DNA from: Kitasatospora setae KM-6054 | GTDB taxonomy: Bacteria > Actinomycetota > Actinomycetes > Streptomycetales > Streptomycetaceae | Length of the DNA: 64,000 nucleotides | Direction of reading: 5' to 3' | Assembly: GCF_000269985.1 (NCBI RefSeq) | Contig: NC_016109.1 | Coordinates: forward strand, 1,116,001-1,180,000 | Shown here: one piece after another, positions 11,037-19,976 of the stretch | Numbering within the stretch: position 1 is the stretch's first letter | Layout: each line of letters begins with the position of its first letter | Translations under genes and position numbers: made by a program | Notes under the pieces: generated by a model | The model's database searches: none | Told to the model about the DNA's origin: nothing | Seen by the model: only the letters and a program-made list of their open reading frames with translations

Positions 11037-12016
11037 CCACTCCGGTACTGACCTTGAGCGGTGTGCACGTCCGCCACCGGGCCCGCGGCGGCGGGCTGTT
11101 CAAGCGGGACGCGGTGCACGCCCTGACCGACGCCGACCTCACCGTCGGCCGGGGCGAGATCCTCGGCCTGGTCGGCGAGTCCGGTTGCGGGAAGTCCACC
11201 CTGGCACGGGTGCTGACCGGACTCCAGCGCCCCACCGAGGGCACCGTCGCCTTCCGCGGCGAGGACCTGTGGGCGCTGCCCGCCGCCCGCCGCCGGAGCG
11301 AATTCGGCTCCAGCGTCGGCATGGTGTTCCAGGACGCCTCCACCGCGCTCAACCCGCGGCTGCCGATCGGCCGGATCCTGCGCGACCCGCTGGACGTCCA
11401 CCGGCGCGGCACCCCGGCCGAACGCGACGCCCGCGTCGAGGAGTTGCTCGACCTGGTCGGCCTGCCCGGCCACGTGGTGCGCAACCTGCCCGGCCAACTC
11501 TCCGGCGGCCAGCGCCAACGCGTCGCGATCGCACGGGCGCTGGCCCTGGAACCGGAGATCGTCGTCGCCGACGAGCCGACCAGCGCGCTGGACGTCTCGG
11601 TCCGCGCCCAGGTCCTCAACCTGCTGGTCGACCTGCGCGAACGCCTGGGCCTGGGCATGGTGTTCATCTCGCACGACATCCAGACCGTGCGCTACCTGGC
11701 CGACCGCCTCGCCGTGCTCTACCTCGGCCGGGTGGTCGAGGAGGGCCGCGCCGAACGGGTCGCCGCCGCGCCCGCCCACCCGTACACCCGGGCCCTGCTC
11801 TCCGCCACCCCCAGCCTGCTGGAGGACACCGAGCGGATCGTCCTGCACGGGCCCGTCCCCTCCGCCACCAACCCGCCCTCCGGCTGCCCCTTCCGCACCC
11901 GCTGCTGGAAGGCCGACGACGCCTGCGCCACCGCCTTCCCCGCCGCCGACGGCGACGACACCCGGAGCTGGCACTGCGTCCACCCCGAGACCACCCCCGC
12001 AAGGAGCACCTCATGA
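11033..12016 (+). CDS. ABC transporter ATPase, DppF/OppF type
   Basis: This 327-aa protein is the second nucleotide-binding subunit of the importer. It shows Walker A GESGCGKS, Q-loop VFQDASTALNPRLPI, signature LSGGQRQR, Walker B IVVADEPTSALDVS and H-loop ISHDIQ. The oligopeptide-type C-terminal extension with Cys residues (CPFRTRCWKADDAC) is present. The ATG overlaps the stop of the fused permease-ATPase gene (ATGA at 11033-11036), and its own stop overlaps the lyase start in the same way, so the three are translationally coupled. Confidence 0.92.
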
Positions 12017-12936
12017 CCGCCCGCCGCCCCGCCTTCTCCGGCGTCGTCCCGCCCGTCGTCACCCCGCTGACCGCCGACGGCGAGATCGACACCGCCTCGC
12101 TGGAACGCCTGGTCGGCTTCCTGCTGGAGGGCGGCGTGGACGGCCTGTTCGCGCTCGGCAGCTCCAGCGAGACCGCCTACCTGACCGAGGCCCAGCGCAC
12201 TCGCGTCCTGGAGGTGGTGGTCGGCGCGAACGCCGGCCAGGTGCCGGTGATCGCCGGCTGCATCGAGACCACCACCAACCGGGTGATCGAACGGGCCCTG
12301 ATCTCACGGCAGTCGGGCGCGGACGCGGTGGTCGCCACCGCGCCGTTCTACACCCGCACCCACCCCGTGGAGATCGAGCGGCACTTCCGCGAGATCGCGG
12401 CGGCCGCCGAACTCCCGCTGTTCGCCTACGACATCCCGGTCTGCGTGCACAACAAGCTGGACACCGGCATGCTGCTGCGACTGGCCGCGGACGGCGTGCT
12501 GGCCGGCGTCAAGGACTCCTCCGGCGACGACGTGGCCTTCCGCTACCTCTGCCTGGGAGCACGGCAGTTGCCCGACTTCGCGGTCCTCACCGGCCACGAG
12601 GTGGTGGTCGACGGCGCGCTGCTCGGCGGCGCGGACGGCGTCGTCCCCGGCCTCGGCAACGTCGACCCGCACGGCTACCGCCGCCTCGCCGACCACGCCG
12701 CCGCCGGCGACTGGACCGCCGCCGCCGCCGAACAGGACCGGCTGGCCCGGCTGTTCGAGATCGTCACCGTCGCCAAGGACACCTCCGGCACCGCCGCCGG
12801 CCTCGGCGCGTTCAAGACCGCGCTGATGCTGCGCGGCATCATCGCCACCAACGCGATGAGCACCCCCATGGCCCCGTACGACACCGAACAGACCGCCGCC
12901 GTCGCCGCCCTGCTCGACCGGGCCGGGCTGCGGTGA
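12013..12936 (+). CDS. nanA: N-acetylneuraminate lyase (DapA/NanA family)
   Basis: This 307-aa class I aldolase of the dihydrodipicolinate synthase/N-acetylneuraminate lyase family should split Neu5Ac into ManNAc and pyruvate in the cytoplasm. The phosphate/carboxylate motif GSSSE (49-53), the catalytic Tyr139 in FAYDIP and the Schiff-base Lys167 in GVKDSSGD are visible. A good AAGGAG site precedes the ATG, which overlaps the upstream ATPase stop. Sequence alone would not exclude another aldolase of this family. The neighbours (importer, ROK kinase, NanE, sialidase) make lyase activity by far the best reading. Confidence 0.85.
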   Translation: MTARRPAFSGVVPPVVTPLTADGEIDTASLERLVGFLLEGGVDGLFALGSSSETAYLTEAQRTRVLEVVVGANAGQVPVIAGCIETTTNRVIERALISRQSGADAVVATAPFYTRTHPVEIERHFREIAAAAELPLFAYDIPVCVHNKLDTGMLLRLAADGVLAGVKDSSGDDVAFRYLCLGARQLPDFAVLTGHEVVVDGALLGGADGVVPGLGNVDPHGYRRLADHAAAGDWTAAAAEQDRLARLFEIVTVAKDTSGTAAGLGAFKTALMLRGIIATNAMSTPMAPYDTEQTAAVAALLDRAGLR

Positions 12937-14063
12937 GGCTCGCCGTGGCACCCTCCTCCGGCGGCGGTCCGGCGGGATCCGGGCCGGCGGGATCCGAGCG
13001 GGCGGGCTGCGATACGACGGGATCCGGTGGGACGGCGGGCGGTTCGGATGGCGTAACGCCGCTGCACGGCACGCGCGTTGGGCCTGTCGTTCCGGCCGGC
13101 CCGGTCACCGCCGGCCCGGTCGTCGCCGGCCCGGTCACCGCCGGCCCGGTCACCGCCGGCCCGGTCGTCGCCGGGGTGGACGTCGGCGGAACGAAGACCT
13201 CCGCCGCGCTGGTCGGGCCGGACGGCGCGGTCGGGCCGGTGGTCACCGTGCCCACGCCCGCCGCCGAGGGCCCGGCCGCCGTACTGGCGGCGGTCGCCGG
13301 AGCGGTGCGGGCGCTGGGCGGCGATCCGGTCGCGGTCGGGGTCGGCAGCGCCGGGGTGATCGACCCGGGGCGCGGGTGCGTGCTCTCCGCGACCGACGCG
13401 ATGCCGGGCTGGGCGGGCACCGAACTCCGTTCCCGGCTGGGCGAGTTGCTCGGACTGCCGGTCGCCGTCGACAACGACGTGCACGCGCACGCCCTCGGCG
13501 AGGCGTGGACGGGGGCCGCCCGCGACGCCCGCTGCGTCCTGCTGGTGGCCGTCGGGACGGGCGTCGGCGGCTCGCTGCTGATCGACGGCCGGGTCCACCA
13601 CGGCGCCCGGCAGGTCGCCGGGCACCTCGGCCACCTCGCCGTCCCGGACGCCACCGGCCTGCCCTGCACCTGCGGCGGCACCGGCCACGTCGAGGCGGTC
13701 GCCGCCGGGCCCGCCCTGCAGGCCGCGTACCGCCGCGCGGGCGGCTCCCCGGACGCTCCCGACCTGCGGGCCGTCGCCGCCCGCGCCGCGCAGGGCGACC
13801 CGCCGGCCGCCGACGTCCTGGCCACCGGCGCCCGCGCCCTGGGCCGGGCGGTCGGCGGCCTCGCCAACGTCCTCGACCCGGACCTGGTCCTGATCGGCGG
13901 CGGCGTCGCCCACTGCGGCCCCGCCTGGTGGGACCCGCTGCGCGCCGCCTTCGCCGCCGAACTCCTCCCCCCGCTCGGCGAACTCCGGCTCACCCCCTGC
14001 GCCTTGGGGCCCACCGCCGCGATCGTCGGCGCGGCCCGGCTGGCCTGGCAGCAGCTGCGCTGA
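12933..14063 (+). CDS. nanK: ROK-family kinase, probable N-acetylmannosamine kinase
   Basis: This ROK sugar kinase should phosphorylate ManNAc to ManNAc-6-phosphate. After an N-terminal extension come the phosphate-1 motif (AGVDVGGTKTSAALVG), AVDNDVHAHALGE, VGTGVGG and the GHLGHLAV/CTCGGTGHVEA region. E. coli NanK also has GHxGH followed by a Cys-rich loop; here the last Cys is replaced by His. The GTG at 12933 overlaps the lyase stop. The first 80 residues are odd: Gly/Ser-rich sequence followed by five AGPV(T/V) repeats encoded by a 15-bp tandem repeat. A start closer to residue 75 would give a normal-length kinase, so the N-terminus is uncertain. Confidence 0.83.
   Translation: MRLAVAPSSGGGPAGSGPAGSERAGCDTTGSGGTAGGSDGVTPLHGTRVGPVVPAGPVTAGPVVAGPVTAGPVTAGPVVAGVDVGGTKTSAALVGPDGAVGPVVTVPTPAAEGPAAVLAAVAGAVRALGGDPVAVGVGSAGVIDPGRGCVLSATDAMPGWAGTELRSRLGELLGLPVAVDNDVHAHALGEAWTGAARDARCVLLVAVGTGVGGSLLIDGRVHHGARQVAGHLGHLAVPDATGLPCTCGGTGHVEAVAAGPALQAAYRRAGGSPDAPDLRAVAARAAQGDPPAADVLATGARALGRAVGGLANVLDPDLVLIGGGVAHCGPAWWDPLRAAFAAELLPPLGELRLTPCALGPTAAIVGAARLAWQQLR
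13096..13170 (+). repeat. five tandem copies of a 15-bp unit in the kinase gene
   Basis: The unit CCGGCCCGGTCACCG (alternating with a CGTCG-ending form) occurs five times without interruption and encodes repeated Ala-Gly-Pro-Val-(Thr/Val) just ahead of the ROK nucleotide-binding motif. Copy-number change would keep the frame. Confidence 0.85.
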
Positions 14064-14134
14064 CCCCCGCCGGGCGGCGCCTCCCGCCGGGCCCCTCCGC
14101 CGTCCTCCTCCCCCTCCCCCCACTCGGAGCACTC

Positions 14135-14860
14135 ATGAACGATCCTCGACCCCCCGCCGTCCTGGAGCGCCTGCGCGGCCGGCTGGTCGTCTCCTGCCAG
14201 GCGTATCCGGGCGAGCCGCTGCGCGACCCGGACGCGATGCGCCGGATGGCGCTCGCGGCGCTGGAGGGCGGGGCGGCGGGCATCCGGGCCCAGGGGCTGG
14301 CGGACCTGCGGGCGATCCGGGCGGCGGCGGACGTCCCGCTGATCGGGCTGTGGAAGGACGGCGCGGCGGGGGTGGTGATCACGCCGACCGCCGCACACGT
14401 CCGGGAGGTGGCGGCGACGGGGGCGGAGATCGTGGCGCTGGACGCGACGGCCAGGCCCCGGCCGGACGGACGGCCGTACGCGGAGTCGTTCGCGGCCGCG
14501 CACGCGGCGGGCGCGCTGGTGATGGCGGACGTGGCGACCTTCGCGGAGGGCCTGCGGGCCGCCGAGGCGGGGGCGGACGTGGTGGGCACGACGCTGTCCG
14601 GCTACACCGACGACTCACCCCGACTGCCGGGCCCCGACCTGGAGTTGGTGGCCCGGCTGGCCGCCGCGCTGGACGTCCCGGTGGTCGCCGAGGGCCGGAT
14701 CCACTCCCCCACCCAGGCCCGCGCCGCGCTGGAGGCCGGCGCGTTCGCGGTCGTGGTGGGCACCGCGATCACCCACCCGACCTCGCTGACCCGCTGGTTC
14801 GCGGCCGAGGTCGACGCCGCGCACCGGCCGCGCCCGGCCGACCTCCCCGCTTCGAGCTGA
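14135..14860 (+). CDS. nanE: N-acetylmannosamine-6-phosphate 2-epimerase
   Basis: This 241-aa TIM-barrel protein matches NanE, which converts ManNAc-6-P to GlcNAc-6-P. Family landmarks in order are LVVSCQA, GIRAQG, GLWKD, IVALDATARPRP, DVATFAEGLRAAEAGADVVGTTLSGYT and VVAEGRI, ending with AVVVGTAIT. The ATG follows a short 71-bp gap after the kinase, with CGGAG upstream. It completes the route from sialic acid to GlcNAc-6-P; nagA and nagB are not in the window and must lie elsewhere. Confidence 0.93.
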   Translation: MNDPRPPAVLERLRGRLVVSCQAYPGEPLRDPDAMRRMALAALEGGAAGIRAQGLADLRAIRAAADVPLIGLWKDGAAGVVITPTAAHVREVAATGAEIVALDATARPRPDGRPYAESFAAAHAAGALVMADVATFAEGLRAAEAGADVVGTTLSGYTDDSPRLPGPDLELVARLAAALDVPVVAEGRIHSPTQARAALEAGAFAVVVGTAITHPTSLTRWFAAEVDAAHRPRPADLPASS

Positions 14861-14917
14861 CCCCGACGGACCGGCTCCACCGGCCCACTCCGCCCGCCCG
14901 CTCCGCCGCGCAGCCGG

Positions 14918-15307
14918 TCACGGCAGCTCCGCGGCCCGTTCGGCGATCTGCTTGAGCGTCGCCCCTTCGTACGTCCAGATGTTGCGCGCGTGGAAGCCCG
15001 GGCTCCGCCGGTCGACGGTGTGCTTCCGCTCGGGGCACGCCGCCAGGTACACCTGCCGGAACAGTTCGGTCGCGCTCCAGGACTCCGCGCCGAAGCGCTC
15101 GCCCGCGGCGGCGGAGTACAGCGTCCGGCCGGGCCGCCGGTCGCCGGTCCACACGGCGGCCTCGAACTCGGGGTGCCGCCGCAGCCACTCCCGGATCTCC
15201 CGCTTGTTCGCCTCGGGGATGATGTCGCACAGATCCGGGTTGACGGTGACCTCCGCGCCTTCCGGTATCAGGCCCCGGTCCTTGATGGTCCGCATGTCGT
15301 TCGCCAC
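14918..15307 (-). CDS. hypothetical protein, 129 aa
   Basis: A 129-aa soluble protein of unknown function, encoded convergently to the epimerase gene. The GTG start at 15307 follows GGAGGGG. It has a basic N-terminus, the segment EIREWLRRHPEFEAAVWTGD in the middle, and FHARNIWTYEGATLKQIAE near the C-terminus. No membrane segment or known motif is seen. It interrupts the sialic acid genes but need not belong to the pathway. Confidence 0.65.
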   Translation of the reverse strand: MANDMRTIKDRGLIPEGAEVTVNPDLCDIIPEANKREIREWLRRHPEFEAAVWTGDRRPGRTLYSAAAGERFGAESWSATELFRQVYLAACPERKHTVDRRSPGFHARNIWTYEGATLKQIAERAAELP

Positions 15308-15447
15308 GCCCGCCCCTCCCCTTCTCCCCGCTTCCGGCAGCGACGCCGCCAGGCGGGCCCGAGGCCCGCGCCTCCGGTCCGGGCGATCCTACGGCCTGGG
15401 GCGGGCGACAGGCCGGCGTCCAGTGCCGCTCCCCGCCCGCCCAGCAC

Positions 15448-15464
15448 AGGACATCAGATGTCCT
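15448..15464. promoter_or_regulatory. operator palindrome 1 upstream of the sialidase
   Basis: AGGACATCAGATGTCCT is a perfect 8+1+8 palindrome with the same GACATCAGATGTC core as the site at 6252-6270. It lies 186 bp before the sialidase start. Confidence 0.8.
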
Positions 15465-15514
15465 ACGTCATACCCCTTGACCGTCACCCACCGCTCTCCC
15501 TAGGGTCGTTGACG

Positions 15515-15530
15515 AGACATCAGATGTCCT
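15515..15530. promoter_or_regulatory. operator palindrome 2 upstream of the sialidase
   Basis: AGACATCAGATGTCCT contains the full 13-bp GACATCAGATGTC core at 15516-15528. It is 120 bp before the sialidase start and one of a pair. Confidence 0.78.
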
Positions 15531-15649
15531 TGCTCTGGCCTCTCACTCCCCGCCCGCCCGCCGACCGGCCACCCCCACCCGCGATCCCCCTTCGCGCTCC
15601 GGGCCGGTCGGCGTACGCGGCTCCCCCTCGGACGATTGCGAGCACCTCC

Positions 15650-17461
15650 GTGGCCCTCTCCCCTCCGCCCGCCCGCGCCCTCCTCGCGGTCGGCGCCCTC
15701 ACCCTCGCCGCGCTCCCGCTGGGTGCCACCGGCGCGTCCGCCGCGACCCCGGTCGGCCAGTCGGCCGTGGTCAGCCAGGACTGCGCCTCCGGCGGCCGGA
15801 TCCAGCAGACCGTGGTGAACAACACCGCCACCCCCACCACGTTCACCCTGACCTGGCCGGGCAACGGCAGCTGGACCGCGACCGTCGCGGCCTTCGACTC
15901 CGGCCACTTCTACTTCACCAAGCCGTCCGGCACGGCCTACACCTTCCGCACCACCACCCCGCAGGGCTACGACAGCACCGTCAGCGGCACCCTGGACTGC
16001 GCGAACGCGCTGGCCGCCAACGTCAGCCTGGAGTGCCCGCGCGACGCCGACGGCTCGCTGCCCGCCGGCCACCGGCTGCGGGTGACGCTGGACAACCGCA
16101 CCGCCGCCGCCCAGACCTTCACCGTGGCCTGGCCCGGCCGGGCCTACTCGCCCTGGACGGTGACCGTCCCGGCGATGTCCGGCGACTCCTCGCTGTACTG
16201 GACGCTGCCGAACGGCACCCCGTACACCTTCAACCTCTCGGTGGCCGGGAGCAGTTGGACCGACACCGAGTCCGGCACCGCGAGCTGCGGCCTGGCCGCC
16301 GGCACGCCGGGCATGAACGCGCAGACCGTGCTGACCACCGCCACCCCGATCAGCGGCGTCAACACCCTGGCCGCCGACGGGGTCTCGTACACCACCACGA
16401 CCGCCACCGCGAAGTCGGTGCGGATCCCGGCGCTGGCCCAGACCGCGTCCGGCACGGTGATCGCCACCGCCGACGCCCGGATCGACGGCGGCGCGGACCT
16501 CGGCGGCGGGACGAACAACATCCAGGTGGTGATGGTCCGTTCGACCGACGGCGGGGTGACGTTCTCCGCGCCGCGGATCATCGCGCACCCGCCGACCACC
16601 AAGGAGGGCTACGGCGACTCCAGCCTGCTGGTGGACCGCGCCACCGGGCGGGTGTTCTGCTTCTTCACCTACTCGCCCAAGGCCGGCGTCGGCTACTACG
16701 GCTCCACGGCCGGCGACACCTCGGCCACCGCCACCACCAACACCCACGTCAGGTACGTCACCTCGGACGACGACGGCGCCACCTGGAGCACCCCGGTCGA
16801 CCTCAACCCGTCTGTCCGGGACGGCAGTTGGGCGGGCATGTTCGCCTCGTCCGGGCACGGGATCCAGCTCGCCTCGGGCCGCCTGGTGCAGCCGATGGTG
16901 TACCGCGACGCGGCGGGCGACCACGCGGCGAACCTCTACTCGGACGACCACGGCGCGAGTTGGCACGCGGGCGGCTCGGCGGCGACCGGCGTCAACGAGT
17001 CCAAGGCGATCCAGCGCGGCACCGGCAAGGTCGTCCAGAACATGCGCTCCAACGCGGGCGGCAACCGCTGGTACGCCACCGCCGCCGGCGGCTCCGACGT
17101 GGCCGGCGGATTCGGCACCGCCTGGAACTCCGGCCTGCTGGACCCGGGTTGCAACGGCGACGAGGTCTCCTACCTGCGCCCGACCGACACCGACGCCGCC
17201 GGGAACCCACTGCTCAGCTCCACCGCGGTCCTCTCCAACACCGCCACCGCGAACAACTCCACCCGCCAGGACCTGACCGTCCGGATCAGCCAGGACGACG
17301 GCGCCAGCTGGCCGCACCGCGCCCTGCTCAAGGCCGGCCCGAGCGGCTACTCCAGCGCGGCGGTGCTCGACGACGGGACGGTGGCCGACCTGTACGAGAT
17401 CGGCGGCACCGGCGGCATCGTGTACACCAACTTCACCACCGCCTGGGTGACCGGATCCTGA
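15650..17461 (+). CDS. secreted sialidase (GH33, exo-alpha-sialidase)
   Basis: This 603-aa exported enzyme should release terminal sialic acid from glycans. An N-terminal signal peptide ends near ASAA (about residue 32). Two homologous beta modules follow (about 38-117 and 124-213; GTAYTFRTT matches GTPYTFNLS). The catalytic propeller shows the RIP motif (258-260), four Asp boxes (298-306, 372-380, 431-439, 547-554), candidate triad arginines R258, R466 or R473 and R539, the general-base Glu450 and the Tyr567 nucleophile in SGYSSA. The GTG start at 15650 is the first that gives a proper signal peptide; its ribosome site is weak. Two operators upstream place it in the same regulon as the importer, so release and uptake are co-induced. 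Confidence 0.93.
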   Translation: MALSPPPARALLAVGALTLAALPLGATGASAATPVGQSAVVSQDCASGGRIQQTVVNNTATPTTFTLTWPGNGSWTATVAAFDSGHFYFTKPSGTAYTFRTTTPQGYDSTVSGTLDCANALAANVSLECPRDADGSLPAGHRLRVTLDNRTAAAQTFTVAWPGRAYSPWTVTVPAMSGDSSLYWTLPNGTPYTFNLSVAGSSWTDTESGTASCGLAAGTPGMNAQTVLTTATPISGVNTLAADGVSYTTTTATAKSVRIPALAQTASGTVIATADARIDGGADLGGGTNNIQVVMVRSTDGGVTFSAPRIIAHPPTTKEGYGDSSLLVDRATGRVFCFFTYSPKAGVGYYGSTAGDTSATATTNTHVRYVTSDDDGATWSTPVDLNPSVRDGSWAGMFASSGHGIQLASGRLVQPMVYRDAAGDHAANLYSDDHGASWHAGGSAATGVNESKAIQRGTGKVVQNMRSNAGGNRWYATAAGGSDVAGGFGTAWNSGLLDPGCNGDEVSYLRPTDTDAAGNPLLSSTAVLSNTATANNSTRQDLTVRISQDDGASWPHRALLKAGPSGYSSAAVLDDGTVADLYEIGGTGGIVYTNFTTAWVTGS

Positions 17462-17468
17462 CGGCCCG

Positions 17469-18242
17469 TCAGTTCGCCTGCTGCTCCGCCGCCCTGGCGT
17501 TGCGCTCCCGGGCGGCGGCGATCCGGCGGCGGGCCGGACGGTAGTGCGCCTCGACCGCGCGGTCGAAGGCGGCGGGGTCGCCGGCCCGGACGGCGGCGAC
17601 CACCGCGCGGTGGGCGTTGACGGTGTCCAGCTCGTCCTGCTTGGTGATCACGTGCAGGTGCGGGGCGACGACGCCGTAGACGTCCCAACAGGCCGAGGAG
17701 AACTGGCTGATGATCTCGTTCCTCAGCGGTTCGACCAGCAGCGCGTGGAACCGGCGGTCGACCGCGATGACGTCCCGGCCGGCCGCCAGCCCGGCCTCCA
17801 TCTCGTCGACCAGCTCCTCCAGGGTGCTGATGTGGTCGGCGTGCAGGGTGGCCAGGATCCGCTGGGCCATGCCGCGCTCCAACACCTCCCGGACGTCGAC
17901 GAGTTCCTCCAGCACCTTGAAGTCGTCGTCCGGGCTGAGCAGCCCGCGGAAGGTCAGCCCCTCGACCAGCGCGGACATGCTGAGCCGCCCCACGTAGGTG
18001 CCGTGGCCGTGCCTGACCTCGACGATGTCCAGCGCGTCCAGCGTCTTGACCGCCTCGCGCACGCTGGAGCGGCTGGCGCCGAGCGCCTCGCACAACTCGC
18101 CCTCGCTGGGCAGCAGGTCGCCGGGGCGCAGCCGGTTGTCGATGATGTAGCGCTTGATCCGCTCGGCCACCTCGTGCCGGCGCAGCGGACGGGTCGACCC
18201 GGCGCTCCGGCCCGGGCTCGTGGTTCGGCTGGTCTCGGCCAC
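17469..18242 (-). CDS. FCD-domain GntR regulator, probable NanR-like repressor 2
   Basis: This 257-aa protein is a close paralogue of the regulator at 5413. The recognition region is nearly the same (SSVREAVKTLDALDIVEVRHGHGTYVG versus SSVREAVKVLDALDIVQVRHGHGTFVG) and the FCD domain aligns throughout (SPDDDFKVLEELVDVREVLERG). The GTG start at 18242 was chosen for its AAGGGGGA site; the frame also opens further upstream. An operator copy lies 91 bp ahead of the start at 18333-18349, so it is probably regulated by itself and/or its paralogue. It sits downstream of the NanT-like gene on the same strand. Confidence 0.9.
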   Translation of the reverse strand: MAETSRTTSPGRSAGSTRPLRRHEVAERIKRYIIDNRLRPGDLLPSEGELCEALGASRSSVREAVKTLDALDIVEVRHGHGTYVGRLSMSALVEGLTFRGLLSPDDDFKVLEELVDVREVLERGMAQRILATLHADHISTLEELVDEMEAGLAAGRDVIAVDRRFHALLVEPLRNEIISQFSSACWDVYGVVAPHLHVITKQDELDTVNAHRAVVAAVRAGDPAAFDRAVEAHYRPARRRIAAARERNARAAEQQAN

Positions 18243-18332
18243 CGGTGCCGTCCCCCTTCTCCGCTGATCGCTCGCGTCTCCCGCCGCGTGGCGCCGGGCC
18301 ACGGGGGCTGTCAGCCTACCAGCCCGGTTCGC

Positions 18333-18349
18333 GGACATCCGATGTCTGA
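18333..18349. promoter_or_regulatory. operator palindrome upstream of repressor 2
   Basis: GGACATCCGATGTCTGA contains the core GACATC-C-GATGTC. It lies in the 192-bp gap between the NanT-like gene and repressor 2. The rest of that gap (18360-18434) is a degenerate CCCCGGCCCG-type direct repeat. Confidence 0.75.
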
Positions 18350-18434
18350 TCAGCCCCTGGTCGGCCCCTGGTCAGACCCTGACCCGCCCCCGACCCGCCC
18401 CCGGCCCGCCCCCGGCCCGCCACCGGCCCGCCCC

Positions 18435-19976
18435 TCAAGCCCGGCCTTGCCCGAGCGCCGCCGGCCGCTCCGGTCCGGGCTCGGCCGCAAGCTCCGGTCC
18501 GGGCGTCGCCGCCGGCTGCGGTCCGGGTGTCGTCGGCCGGTCGGCGAGGCGGTGCAGCCGGCCGGGGACGTCCAGGCCGATCAGCGTGATGACGACCAGG
18601 CTGAGGCCGAAGGTCAGCAGCGCCAGTGACTGTCCGAGCGGGCGGCCCTCGGCGAGGCGGGCGCCGAGCAGCGGGGCGACGGCGCCGCCGAGCGCGCCCA
18701 CGTTGTAGACGAAGCCGAGGCCGGAGGCCCGGCGCTCCACCGGCAGGTGGCCGCCCAGGTAGCGGGGCAGCAGGCCGGAGATCCCGAAGCTGGTGGCCTG
18801 TAGCAGGAACAGCAGCACGCCGAGCAGCAGCAGGTCGTCGTGCACGGCGAACACCGGGAAGACGAACAGCAGCGACGCGGCGAGGGTGCACGCGTACGCC
18901 CTGGCCGGGCCGAAGCGGTCGCCGGTGAACCCGGCCAGCACGCAGCCGGCCGCCGTCCCGAACCCGGCCCAGAACAGCACGTCGCGGACCTGTTCGGCGC
19001 TGTGGTGCAGCTCGGTCTTGAGGTAGGTGGGCAGCAGGGCCTGGATCGGCCAGGTGTAGAGGAAGCCGGCGAAGACGGTCACCGTCAGCGCCAGGTAGAG
19101 CACCCGGTGGCCGGGGCCGCCGAGGCGGACGGCGAGCGTGCCGAGCGCGCCCGCGGCGAGCAGTGCGAGCGGCCAGGCGGCGTCCCCGGCGCGGCCGGTG
19201 AACAGCGCCAGCAGGGTGCCGAAGGCGGTCGCGGCCAGGGCGAGGTGCAGCGCGGCGCGGGCCGGCGAGAACGTCCCGTCGCCGGGGCGGGCGAACAGCG
19301 GGCGGAACGGGTTCGGCCGGGCCGCCGCCCCGGCGGCGGTCGCCTCCTCCCAGTCCTCCCACTCCGCGGCCTCCGGGAGCGCCCGGCGCATCCAGAGCGC
19401 GAACAGCGCGGGCAGCACGCCCAGGTAGAACATCCACCGCCAGCCGAGCGCGGGCACCACCTGGCTGTAGACCTGGGCGGCCAGCACCGTCCCGATCGAG
19501 TAGCCCGAGATCAGGAACCCGCTGGCCCGCCCGCGCATCCGCTCCGGCCAGCTCTCCATCACGTACGTCGCGCTGGCGCCGTACTCCCCGGCCATGCCCA
19601 GCCCGACCACCAGCCGGGCCGCGTACAGCCCCGCGTAGCCGCCGGCCAGCCCGCAGCCCAGCGTCCCGAGCGAGAAGAGCAGGATGCTCGCCGTCATCGC
19701 GGCCCGCCGCCCGTACCGGTCGCCCAGCGCGCCCAGCAGCATCCCGCCGAGCCAGCGGCTGACGAACGCCGCCGAGACCAGCGAGGCCGCCCGCACCGCG
19801 TCGAGCCCGAACTCGGCCTTCACCTCGGTCAGCACCAGGGTGATCAGCACGAAGTCGAACCCGTCCAGCACGTAGCCGGCCCAGGCGGCGCCGAACGCCT
19901 TCCACCCGCGCTGCCCGACCTGCCGGTACCAGCGGCTGGTCGGCGGGCGGTCGGCGCGGCGCGGGGGGCGGTTCAT
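18435..19976 (-). CDS. nanT: MFS sialic acid:proton symporter (NanT-like)
   Basis: This 513-aa major facilitator protein resembles E. coli NanT along the N-terminal half: WKAFGAAWAGYVLDGFDFVL, the SAAFVSRWLGGMLLGALGDRYGRR loop, GEYGASATYVMESWP and RGRASGFLISGYSIG all match segments I know from NanT. About 12-14 membrane spans can be traced, and the C-terminus is a Pro/Ala-rich tail. It is a second uptake route beside the ABC importer. No copy of the shared operator lies immediately upstream, so it may be expressed differently. Sialic acid specificity is inferred from similarity and location. Confidence 0.85.
   Translation of the reverse strand: MNRPPRRADRPPTSRWYRQVGQRGWKAFGAAWAGYVLDGFDFVLITLVLTEVKAEFGLDAVRAASLVSAAFVSRWLGGMLLGALGDRYGRRAAMTASILLFSLGTLGCGLAGGYAGLYAARLVVGLGMAGEYGASATYVMESWPERMRGRASGFLISGYSIGTVLAAQVYSQVVPALGWRWMFYLGVLPALFALWMRRALPEAAEWEDWEEATAAGAAARPNPFRPLFARPGDGTFSPARAALHLALAATAFGTLLALFTGRAGDAAWPLALLAAGALGTLAVRLGGPGHRVLYLALTVTVFAGFLYTWPIQALLPTYLKTELHHSAEQVRDVLFWAGFGTAAGCVLAGFTGDRFGPARAYACTLAASLLFVFPVFAVHDDLLLLGVLLFLLQATSFGISGLLPRYLGGHLPVERRASGLGFVYNVGALGGAVAPLLGARLAEGRPLGQSLALLTFGLSLVVITLIGLDVPGRLHRLADRPTTPGPQPAATPGPELAAEPGPERPAALGQGRA

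Larger units (their letters stand above)
15308..15649. other. 342-bp intergenic region ahead of the sialidase
   Basis: No gene is seen here. It holds two operator-like palindromes (15448-15464 and 15515-15530) whose centres are 66 bp apart, close to a whole number of helical turns, and presumably the sialidase promoter. Confidence 0.6.
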
